Shown here: piece after piece, positions 7,585-12,566 of the stretch
Numbering within the stretch: the stretch's first letter is position 1
How the letters are laid out: each line of letters opens with the position of its first letter
Origin: Ruminococcaceae bacterium UBA2806
Lineage (GTDB): Bacteria > Bacillota > Clostridia > Oscillospirales > Acutalibacteraceae
NCBI GenBank assembly: GCA_002351795.1
Contig: DEHG01000079.1
Span: forward strand, 39,334 to 52,313
Direction of reading: 5' to 3'
DNA length: 12,980 nt
Position numbers and translations under genes: made by a program
Notes under the pieces: generated by a model
The model's database searches: none
Seen by the model: the letters and a program-made list of their open reading frames with translations, nothing else
Told to the model about the DNA's origin: nothing

Positions 7585-9912
7585 ATGGACAAATATACCG
7601 GAAAAAGACTCGACGGCCGATATGAAATACAGGAGCTTATCGGCGTCGGCGGCATGGCTATGGTTTACAAGGCTCATGATACAGTAGATGACAAGACCGT
7701 TGCCATAAAGATCCTCAAGGATGAATTCCTCGGGAACAGCGAATTTATAAGACGTTTCAAAAATGAATCAAAGGCAATTGCAGTGCTTTCACATCCTAAT
7801 ATCGTGAAAGTAAATGATGTAAGCTTCGGTGACAAGATACAGTACATCGTAATGGAGTACATTGACGGTATCACCCTCAAGGAATACATCGGACACCAGG
7901 GTGTTATCCCGTGGAAAGAGGCTGTACATTTTACGGTGCAGATACTTCAGGCACTCCAGCATGCTCACGAAAAGGGAATAGTTCACCGTGATATGAAGCC
8001 GCAGAATATCATGCTTCTGCAGGACGGCTCTATCAAGGTGATGGACTTCGGCATTGCAAGATTTTCAAACAATGAAACAAAGACAATGACTGATAAGGCT
8101 ATAGGCTCAGTCCATTATATTGCGCCCGAGCAGGCAAGAGGCGATAAGACAGACGGCAAGGCTGATATTTACAGCGTCGGCGTAATGCTTTATGAGATGC
8201 TTACAGGCAAGCTTCCGTTTGAGGCTGACAGCGCCGTATCCGTTGCAATAATGCAGATGCAGAGCGATCCCAAGCCGCTTCGTGAGATCAATGACAATAT
8301 ACCCGAGGGACTTGAGGAGATAACGCTCAAGGCAATGAGAAAGGAGCCTTCACAGCGTTATAACGGCGCAGGCGAGATGCTTGAAGCTGTAGAGATGTTC
8401 CGCAGGAACCCATCCATTAAGTTCGGCTATAACTATTATGTTGATGAAAACCCGACAAAGAAATTTGACGATAAGGGCAGCAATCCTCCCGCACCGCTTA
8501 CCGAGGATGAGTATGACAATAATGAGGAATACGAGATCTACGAGGGCGAGGAAGCAGTTAACCGTCCGAGAATGATCGTTAAATGGATAACTGTTCTTGT
8601 TGCAGTGCTTGTTGTAGGCGCAATTGCTTTGCTGATGTATATGATGATAAGCACAGGCATAAAGGCAAGTGAATCCAAGGATGTTGATGTTCCGGAATTT
8701 GTCGGCAAGATGTACGACCAGATAAAGGCAGATAAGAGCTATAAATTCAAATTTGAAATTTCTGCCGACTATGTAAAGGATAAGCCGATAAATGTTGTTC
8801 TCAAGCAGGATCCGGCGCCTCATTCAAAGGAAGTAAAGGAAAATGCAACCATCAAGCTTGTCATCAACAGTACAAGCACAACAACAGAAGTTCCGAAGGT
8901 AAAGAACTATCCCGAGAATGACGCTATTGCAAAGCTCGAGCAGAAGAATTTCAACTATTATGTTGCAAGAGTAAACAGCGCCGAGGTAAAGAAGGGCGTT
9001 GTTATGGACTGCTCACCGCAGGAGGGCATGCAGCTTGAGATCGGTACGACTGTAACGCTTATCGTAAGCGACGGTCCGGGTACAGAGAAGATCGAAGTGC
9101 CTGATGTTGTAGGTATGTCATATGATGCAGCCCAGTCATCACTTGAAGCTCAGGGCTTTACGACACAGAGAAGTGTTGTTCCGAGTGATAAGAGCGAAGG
9201 ACTTGTAGTAGCTACCGACCCGCTTGCAGGAAACCTGCTTGCAAAGGGTACGCTTGTTACAATTCAGGTAAGTGACGGAAGTAAGGCGGTAACATCCATC
9301 AAATACACTCTGAACAACTTCCCGAAGAATGAGGGCGCAGAGGTCAGAGTAACAGTATTTGCAGACGGCACAAAGATAGACGAATTCCTCGGAGTTCCGT
9401 ATGAGAACCTTCTCAGACAGATCGAGGTAGTACCGTCAGGCGCAACGAATTATCAGAAGACAGTTACAGTAATGATAGATAATGTCAAGTATCAGGAGTT
9501 TATCTTCAACTTCAAGACCAGAGAGGTAAGACAGACATTTATCAATACGAATTACAAGCCCAAGAAGGAAATGAAGTTAGAGTCAAGCACATCAAGCAAG
9601 GCATCCGACGCATCTGATGAGTCAGACAGCAGCGGAGAGGATTCAGAGTCAGAGGTATCCATTGATTATTCAGGTCCCGATAAGCCGCAGTCTGATTCAC
9701 TTGAGGAGCAGATAAAAATTTCCATCGGCAATATCGAGCATGAACTCAACAGATTCTATTATACAGACGCAGCTTATGAGCAGGGTCAGGCTATTGTAGC
9801 AGAGTACACAGAGAAGATCAGTGCAGCTGCAAGTCCCGAGGAAGCAAAAGCATTCGAAAACGAGGCTATGGACAAGCTCAGCACAGTACCTCGTTCAACA
9901 ACGCCGGTTTGA
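7585..9912 (+). CDS. pknB: Membrane serine/threonine protein kinase with PASTA repeats and extra C-terminal domain
   Basis: A 775-residue Hanks-type kinase (PknB/PrkC/Stk family) that senses muropeptides or lipid II outside and phosphorylates cytosolic proteins. The kinase domain (about 10-275) is complete: 'IGVGGMAMVYKA' glycine loop, Lys42 in VAIK, HRDMK with catalytic Asp136, DFG at 154-156, APE at 180-182 and a Thr-rich activation loop. An acidic linker leads to one membrane helix at about 333-357. Three extracellular PASTA repeats span about 366-433, 433-502 and 501-571. Beyond these is an unusual extension: a beta-like segment (about 571-660), a Ser/Asp/Glu-rich linker (about 666-696) and a helical tail (about 704-775). 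AAGGAG at 7571-7576, eight bases before the ATG, sets the start. Partner of the upstream phosphatase. Confidence 0.95.
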   Translation: MDKYTGKRLDGRYEIQELIGVGGMAMVYKAHDTVDDKTVAIKILKDEFLGNSEFIRRFKNESKAIAVLSHPNIVKVNDVSFGDKIQYIVMEYIDGITLKEYIGHQGVIPWKEAVHFTVQILQALQHAHEKGIVHRDMKPQNIMLLQDGSIKVMDFGIARFSNNETKTMTDKAIGSVHYIAPEQARGDKTDGKADIYSVGVMLYEMLTGKLPFEADSAVSVAIMQMQSDPKPLREINDNIPEGLEEITLKAMRKEPSQRYNGAGEMLEAVEMFRRNPSIKFGYNYYVDENPTKKFDDKGSNPPAPLTEDEYDNNEEYEIYEGEEAVNRPRMIVKWITVLVAVLVVGAIALLMYMMISTGIKASESKDVDVPEFVGKMYDQIKADKSYKFKFEISADYVKDKPINVVLKQDPAPHSKEVKENATIKLVINSTSTTTEVPKVKNYPENDAIAKLEQKNFNYYVARVNSAEVKKGVVMDCSPQEGMQLEIGTTVTLIVSDGPGTEKIEVPDVVGMSYDAAQSSLEAQGFTTQRSVVPSDKSEGLVVATDPLAGNLLAKGTLVTIQVSDGSKAVTSIKYTLNNFPKNEGAEVRVTVFADGTKIDEFLGVPYENLLRQIEVVPSGATNYQKTVTVMIDNVKYQEFIFNFKTREVRQTFINTNYKPKKEMKLESSTSSKASDASDESDSSGEDSESEVSIDYSGPDKPQSDSLEEQIKISIGNIEHELNRFYYTDAAYEQGQAIVAEYTEKISAAASPEEAKAFENEAMDKLSTVPRSTTPV

Positions 9913-9931
9913 TGATATATTTGATGATATA
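9908..9931 (+). repeat. Perfect 12-base tandem duplication across the pknB stop
   Basis: TTTGATGATATA occurs twice head to tail (9908-9919 and 9920-9931). The first copy includes the pknB stop TGA at 9910-9912. The second copy plus the next two bases creates a perfect TATAAT at 9928-9933, but no -35 element is evident at the right distance. Confidence 0.85.
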
Positions 9932-9946
9932 ATCGAATAAAAGACA

Positions 9947-9985
9947 TATGCCGTCCCTGTTGCGGGGGCGGCATAGTATTATCAA
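9947..9985 (+). terminator. Hairpin after pknB, probable terminator or attenuator
   Basis: An 11-bp stem pairs 9947-9957 with 9965-9975 (ATGCCGTCCC against GGGGCGGCAT, plus a closing T-A), with one G-U pair and a 7-base loop. It starts 34 bases after the pknB stop. The following sequence is AT-rich but has no continuous T-run, so termination would be partial. Only about 25 bases separate the stem from the DUF1294 start, leaving no space for a promoter after it. That gene is therefore read through the hairpin or started just upstream of it. Confidence 0.6.
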
Positions 9986-10000
9986 TTATGGAGGATGAAA

Positions 10001-10294
10001 ATGGATAAAATACTTACAGTCGTGGGGATAGTGTACCTGATAGCTGCAAACAGCTTTGCTGTATATCTTACAGTATATGATAAAATAGCCGCAAGAAAGA
10101 ACAGAAGAAGAGTACCCGAAAATACTCTTCTTCTCACAGCTGCGCTAAGCGGATGCATAGGGATGTATTTAACGATGAGGATAATACATCACAAGACAAA
10201 GCATCCTAAATTCATGATAGGAATACCTGTTATTTTCTTTTTGGAATTATTGGCGGTAATAGCTCTTGCGATTGCTCTGACCCCAAAACTATAA
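10001..10294 (+). CDS. Small DUF1294-family membrane protein
   Basis: A 97-residue predicted membrane protein. The hydrophobic N-terminal helix ('ILTVVGIVYLIAANSFAVYLTV') is followed by the DUF1294 signature: 'YDKIAARKNRRRVPENTLL', then a second hydrophobic stretch with Gly ('LSGCIGMYLTM'), the 'RIIHHKTKHPKF' basic loop, and a final long helix. Three membrane segments are likely. The molecular function of DUF1294 is not known. I prefer the ATG at 10001 over an in-frame ATG at 9995, because GGAGG (9990-9994) abuts the earlier ATG but is six bases from the later one. It replaces the rsgA gene that often follows pknB. The stop TAA (10292-10294) lies at the edge of a short AAGCTCA tandem repeat. 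Confidence 0.85.
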   Translation: MDKILTVVGIVYLIAANSFAVYLTVYDKIAARKNRRRVPENTLLLTAALSGCIGMYLTMRIIHHKTKHPKFMIGIPVIFFLELLAVIALAIALTPKL

Positions 10295-10309
10295 GCTCAA
10301 AGCTCAAAG
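10293..10309 (+). repeat. Short 7-base tandem repeat at the end of the DUF1294 gene
   Basis: AAGCTCA is repeated twice (10293-10299 and 10300-10306) and followed by AAG, overlapping the last two bases of the stop codon. Probably a replication-slippage product; no function is implied. Confidence 0.7.
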
Positions 10310-10321
10310 TCTGACAAAAAG

Positions 10322-10399
10322 GTCATTCCGAACGCAGTGAGGAATCTTTCTGATAAAGCTGCTTTCAGGAATAAGATCCTTCGCTGCGCTCAGGATGAC
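10322..10399. repeat. Imperfect 26-bp inverted repeat (dispersed hairpin element)
   Basis: The left arm 10322-10347 begins GTCATTCCGAACGCAG; the right arm 10374-10399 ends CTGCGCTCAGGATGAC. The two can pair over 26 positions with a 26-base loop. All six differences between one arm and the reverse complement of the other are transitions: three still pair as G-U in RNA and three are A-C mismatches. The loop contains a small AAAG/CTTT pairing. It lies between the convergent DUF1294 and ferritin-like genes. A 31-base stretch comprising this right arm and a few flanking bases recurs exactly at 12518-12548. Similar GTCATTC...GAATGAC elements are widespread intergenic repeats in bacteria (from memory; not searched). 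Confidence 0.8.
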
Positions 10400-10429
10400 A
10401 AAGTAACCTTGTTAATGTCTGTTACTGAA

Positions 10430-10861
10430 TCATAAAAATGCTTTGAGATTTTCGATATGGCGCTGCTCGGTTTTAATGAAACGCTCGGCAAAGCGCTTTG
10501 TTGAATCGCTTGCATTTTCGCACTGTGAAATATCATGGGTAAGATCAACAATACCGGTGTTTGTGCCTTTTATCATTATTTCTGCAATGTGATCGTCAGA
10601 ACATTCGCCGAGGGTCTGCATCTGTATAGCGCCCCACATTGTAGCCTTCTGAAAGGGCGAGTTACCCTTAGGAAAAGCGCCTGCGTCAATGAGTGACTGC
10701 TCTGCTTTTGCCTTAGCCTGAGAATAGTCGTTGTATTGTTCCTCGATCTCCTCACGCAGGGCAGGATCATCGGTTTTCTGTAAAACCGTCCCGGCTGCTT
10801 CAAGACCTGTTTCAGCAAGCTGATAGATATCGCCTAAAAGCTGTTTGTCATCATAATGCAT
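10430..10861 (-). CDS. Small ferritin-like four-helix protein, function unknown
   Basis: A 143-residue soluble protein predicted to be almost all helical, with four amphipathic stretches (about residues 4-28, 32-60, 70-97 and 118-143). An acidic 'EEIEEQYNDYSQ' helix and a final 'TEQRHIENLKAFL' helix give an ExxH-like pattern resembling ferritin-like metal-binding bundles (DUF2383-type proteins are one possibility). Whether metal is bound is uncertain. AGGAG (positions 10871-10875 read on the minus strand) lies nine bases before the ATG. The gene is alone on its strand, converges on the DUF1294 gene and diverges from the cotJ operon. A candidate promoter is at 10940-10969. Its proximity to CotJC, another ferritin-like protein, hints at oxidative stress or sporulation but proves nothing. 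Confidence 0.7.
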   Translation of the reverse strand: MHYDDKQLLGDIYQLAETGLEAAGTVLQKTDDPALREEIEEQYNDYSQAKAKAEQSLIDAGAFPKGNSPFQKATMWGAIQMQTLGECSDDHIAEIMIKGTNTGIVDLTHDISQCENASDSTKRFAERFIKTEQRHIENLKAFL

Positions 10862-10888
10862 ATAAATACACTCCTATGAAAAATATTT

Positions 10889-10930
10889 GCCTGCTGCGAT
10901 CTCAGAGAGAGAAAGCGGCGGGCTTTTTTT
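10889..10930 (+). terminator. Strong terminator-like hairpin with T7 tail
   Basis: GCCTGCTGC (10889-10897) pairs with GCGGCGGGC (10915-10923) with two G-U pairs. An inner TCTC/GAGA pairing (10900-10903 with 10907-10910) is possible, and seven T residues follow directly (10924-10930). This is a textbook intrinsic terminator for + strand transcription. The nearest + strand gene upstream is the DUF1294 gene, about 600 bases away, so any transcript stopping here is antisense to the whole ferritin-like gene. Read on the minus strand, the same hairpin falls at the 5' end of the ferritin-like mRNA predicted from the nearby promoter, where it could protect the message. Confidence 0.75.
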
Positions 10931-10939
10931 GTCATTAAT

Positions 10940-10969
10940 ATTATTGCCATGTTTTGTACAGTTATTCAA
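10940..10969 (-). promoter_or_regulatory. Candidate promoter of the ferritin-like gene
   Basis: On the minus strand, TTGAAT (10964-10969) and AATAAT (10940-10945) are separated by 18 bases, each close to the sigma-A consensus. Transcription would start near 10933, just before the GC-rich hairpin at 10889-10923. Short-motif evidence only. Confidence 0.35.
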
Positions 10970-11110
10970 AAAAGTGCCAATTTTGTTCTGCCGATCATAC
11001 TATGTAATAGCTTGCAGCTCGTTGTTAATAATTACTGACAGCAGCCTGGATTAACCACTGCGACAACTGCCTTCAATAAGGGAAGGCGAGGATTTGAAGT
11101 CATGCTATTG

Positions 11111-11180
11111 TCTGCATTTTAAGGGGATAAGTGACGCCCCAAGAGTCCGCATGACGATTGGCTTGCCGGACTTATGCAGA
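11111..11180 (+). ncRNA. Possible three-way-junction RNA structure upstream of cotJ
   Basis: An outer 7-bp helix TCTGCAT/ATGCAGA (11111-11117 with 11174-11180) encloses two hairpins: GGGG/CCCC (11123-11126 with 11137-11140, 10-base loop) and AGTCCG/CGGACT (11144-11149 with 11167-11172, 17-base loop). The helices are nested, non-overlapping and closely packed, as in small riboswitch-like junctions. I recognise no known riboswitch consensus in it. A chance fold cannot be excluded from one sequence. Confidence 0.3.
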
Positions 11181-11224
11181 GTGAGTGCAGCTGACAGAGA
11201 GGTCGGTATTTTTTGCCGTCAACC

Positions 11225-11255
11225 TTGTGAAGTATTCCGGTACCGTCAATATAAT
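11225..11255 (+). promoter_or_regulatory. Candidate promoter for the cotJ operon
   Basis: A perfect TATAAT at 11250-11255 lies 58 bases before the cotJA ATG, with TTGTGA (11225-11230) at a long 19-base spacing. Shifted by two bases, AATATAAT (11248-11255) matches six of eight positions of the sporulation sigma-E -10 consensus CATACAAT, which would suit a coat operon, but no convincing sigma-E -35 is seen. Weak. Confidence 0.3.
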
Positions 11256-11281
11256 CTGTAATCTGCAAGCTGTAAGCTGAT
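11254..11281 (+). repeat. Tandem 7-base repeats before cotJA
   Basis: Four consecutive heptamers read ATCTGTA, ATCTGCA, AGCTGTA and AGCTGAT. The first three fit ATCTGTA or AGCTGTA with at most one change, and the fourth is degenerate. They begin inside the TATAAT box and end about 17 bases before the cotJA ribosome binding site. Confidence 0.65.
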
Positions 11282-11313
11282 ATCCGCGACGACCGAAAGG
11301 GAGGAGTATAGAT

Positions 11314-11514
11314 ATGGATGTAATACGACAGATAGAGAATTCCGAGTTTTTCATAGAACCGATACCAAAAAAAGTAAGCGAAGCAATGGCATATGTGCCA
11401 TTCCAGAATGCAGGAAAGCTGTACTCACCGGAACAGGGATTGTGTATGGGGACATTGTTTCCGGAATTGAATTTCCCGTTCAAAGCGGGGAAAATGGGAG
11501 GGGACGAGAAATGA
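11314..11514 (+). CDS. cotJA: Spore coat-associated protein CotJA
   Basis: A 66-residue small protein of the CotJA family, associated with the spore coat and encoded with cotJB and cotJC. The conserved C-terminal half is evident: 'AYVPFQNAGKLYSPEQGLCMGTLFPELNFPF', matching the family pattern of an aromatic-rich start, 'xYxPExxLxxGTLFPxL' and a terminal PF. No signal peptide or membrane helix is seen. A strong GGGAGGAG ribosome binding site lies seven bases before the ATG. The stop overlaps the cotJB start as ATGA, so the two are translationally coupled. In B. subtilis the homologous operon is expressed in the mother cell under sigma-E. Its biochemical role is unknown. Confidence 0.9.
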   Translation: MDVIRQIENSEFFIEPIPKKVSEAMAYVPFQNAGKLYSPEQGLCMGTLFPELNFPFKAGKMGGDEK

Positions 11515-11759
11515 GTGAGCGAGAAAAGCTGCTTAGAAAGCTTTCAGCGGTAGAATTTGCCGCACATGAGCTTCATGTATATCTTGATACACACCCGAAT
11601 GATAAGTCAGCAGGGGCGGCTGTTAGAAAGTATGATGAACAGTGCCGTAAGCTTCAGATCGAATACCAGAGCAAATTCGGACCGCTTACCCCGTCAGAGG
11701 ACGGCAGCCGCTGGGCATGGATAGCAGACCCGTGGCCATGGAATAATGAGGAGGGCTGA
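11511..11759 (+). CDS. cotJB: Spore coat protein CotJB
   Basis: An 82-residue CotJB-family protein. The family core is plain: 'REKLLRKLSAVEFAAHELHVYLDTHPND' (residues about 4-31), a charged helical middle, 'YQSKFGPLTPSE' and the closing tryptophan-rich 'WAWIADPWPWNNEEG'. I chose the ATG at 11511 because it gives the normal family start and forms the ATGA overlap with cotJA; an in-frame ATG at 11442 would extend 23 residues into cotJA with no homologous character. The GGGAGGGGAC stretch upstream, inside cotJA, can serve as ribosome binding site. It is thought to form the coat module with CotJA and CotJC; no enzymatic activity is known. Confidence 0.93.
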   Translation: MSEREKLLRKLSAVEFAAHELHVYLDTHPNDKSAGAAVRKYDEQCRKLQIEYQSKFGPLTPSEDGSRWAWIADPWPWNNEEG

Positions 11760-11761
11760 GA

Positions 11762-12358
11762 ATGTTTGTATATGAGAAAAAGCTGCAGTACCCTGTAAAT
11801 ATCAAGCAGCCTAACCCGAAGCTTGCCAAACTTATCATATCCCAGTACGGCGGACCCGATGGAGAGCTTGGTGCATCACTGAGATATCTGAGTCAGCGAT
11901 ACAGCGTGCCATATCCTGAGGTCAAAGCTGTACTGACGGATATAGGCGTTGAAGAACTGGGGCATCTGGAGATGATCGGAACGATAGTCTATCAGCTTAC
12001 AAAGAATCTTTCAGTTGAGGAAATAAAAGCTGCAGGGCTTGACCAGTACTTTGTCGATCATACAACAGGCATATATCCAGCCGCTGCAACAGGTGTGCCG
12101 TATTCTGCCGCAAGTATGCAGGTCAAAGGCGATATAATAGCGGACATTCACGAAGACCTTGCAGCAGAGCAGAAGGCAAGAGTGACTTATGATAATATCC
12201 TGAGAATGTGTGATGATCCCGATGTGCTTGACCCGATAAGATTTTTGCGTGAACGTGAGATCGTGCATTACCAACGTTTCGGCGAGGCATTGAGACTTGT
12301 TACAGATAAGCTTGACAGCAGGAATTTTTATGCATTCAATCCCGAATTTGATAAATGA
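11762..12358 (+). CDS. cotJC: Spore coat protein CotJC, manganese catalase family
   Basis: A 198-residue protein of the dimanganese catalase/CotJC family, likely a coat component and possibly a peroxide-detoxifying enzyme. The ferritin-like dimetal ligands appear intact: Glu35 ('PDGELGAS'), Glu65 and His68 ('EELGH'), Glu136 ('AAEQKAR') and a terminal ExxH with Glu166 and His169 ('EIVHYQRF'). The Glu136-His169 spacing equals that of the Glu148/His181 pair in Lactobacillus plantarum Mn catalase. The protein lacks that enzyme's long C-terminal tail, as is normal for CotJC (about 190-200 residues). AGGAGGG at 11749-11755 lies six bases before the ATG, and the gap to cotJB is two bases. Catalase activity is inferred, not shown. 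Confidence 0.94.
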   Translation: MFVYEKKLQYPVNIKQPNPKLAKLIISQYGGPDGELGASLRYLSQRYSVPYPEVKAVLTDIGVEELGHLEMIGTIVYQLTKNLSVEEIKAAGLDQYFVDHTTGIYPAAATGVPYSAASMQVKGDIIADIHEDLAAEQKARVTYDNILRMCDDPDVLDPIRFLREREIVHYQRFGEALRLVTDKLDSRNFYAFNPEFDK

Positions 12359-12360
12359 TA

Positions 12361-12391
12361 TATCAATTGATAGTGAGTAAATAGGCTCACT
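12361..12391 (+). terminator. Palindrome and weak terminator after cotJC
   Basis: A perfect palindrome TATCAATTGATA (12361-12372) directly follows the cotJC stop. It abuts a hairpin AGTGAG/CTCACT (12372-12377 with 12386-12391, 8-base loop) followed by CCCAAATTTTGTG. The T-run is short and delayed, so termination is probably incomplete. Confidence 0.4.
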
Positions 12392-12399
12392 CCCAAATT

Positions 12400-12428
12400 T
12401 TGTGTAAGCACTCTTAACGGGCTATACT
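12400..12428 (+). promoter_or_regulatory. Sigma-A-like promoter after cotJC
   Basis: TTGTGT (12400-12405) and TATACT (12423-12428) are separated by exactly 17 bases, four of six and five of six matches to the consensus. Transcription would start near 12435. No gene on the + strand follows; a good terminator ends about 75 bases downstream. Confidence 0.45.
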
Positions 12429-12434
12429 GTAATA

Positions 12435-12510
12435 AAACTGTTAATGGTTATGTTTTAGCATAGCTTTTCTTTTATCCCCCGTCGGTATTACCAGTGCCGG
12501 CGGGGTTTTC
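12435..12510 (+). ncRNA. Possible small RNA between promoter-like sequence and terminator
   Basis: The stretch from the predicted start near 12435 to the terminator at 12477-12510 would give a transcript of about 75 bases. The 5' part contains a possible short TATG/CATA stem (TATGTTTTAGCATA) and a U-rich segment before the terminator hairpin, the general build of a small regulatory RNA. The only reading frames are trivially short (ATG GTT ATG TTT TAG). No known RNA family is recognised. The alternative is that the terminator simply serves read-through from cotJC. Confidence 0.3.
12477..12510 (+). terminator. Intrinsic terminator
   Basis: CCCCGTCGGTA (12477-12487) pairs with TGCCGGCGGGG (12495-12505) over 11 positions with two G-U pairs and a 7-base loop. 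TTTTCGTT follows. It can end both cotJC read-through and any transcript from the promoter-like sequence at 12400. On the minus strand it has no T-run, so it does not serve hicB. Confidence 0.8.
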
Positions 12511-12517
12511 GTTGCAC

Positions 12518-12548
12518 AATAAGATCCTTCGCTGCGCTCAGGATGACA
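12518..12548. repeat. Half-copy of the dispersed repeat
   Basis: These 31 bases are identical to 10370-10400, the right arm of the 26-bp inverted repeat plus a few flanking bases. The matching left arm is absent here. Alone the arm can still fold as ATCCT/AGGAT (12524-12528 with 12540-12544), which on the minus strand lies just after the hicB stop and might act as a weak terminator. Confidence 0.85.
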
Positions 12549-12566
12549 GGCTTTTTTCTCAAAGCA

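Larger units (their letters stand above)
10931..11313 (+). other. Gene-free region upstream of cotJA with several potential structures
   Basis: No supported gene lies here; open frames are short and lack ribosome binding sites. From left to right it contains: a sigma-E-like pair GTCATTA / TGTACAGT (10931-10937 and 10955-10962) and a CATACTAT box (10996-11003); a hairpin GCCTTC/GAAGGC (11069-11074 with 11082-11087); a possible three-way junction (11111-11180); a hairpin CGGTA/TGCCG (11204-11208 with 11214-11218); a TATAAT box (11250-11255); and tandem 7-base repeats (11254-11281). The spacing and density of these elements are unusual for the otherwise compact window. It may be a long regulated leader or a non-coding RNA gene, or the decayed remains of a lost gene. 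Confidence 0.5.

Noticed and set aside
8350..8823. A 157-codon hydrophobic minus-strand frame opposite pknB
   Set aside because: The hydrophobic stretches are the antisense reading of acidic and membrane segments of the kinase; no ribosome binding site or family match.
11151..11261. A 36-codon open frame (ATG to TAA) in the region before cotJA
   Set aside because: It has no ribosome binding site, overlaps the proposed RNA helices, and its translation resembles no family I recognise.
11172..11483. A 103-codon minus-strand frame overlapping the cotJA region
   Set aside because: It runs antisense through cotJA, has no good start context, and its product shows no recognisable domain.
10295..12566. 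Possible CRISPR array from the repeated hairpin sequences
   Set aside because: Only two exact copies, about 2.1 kb apart with genes between them, and no regularly spaced repeats or cas genes.
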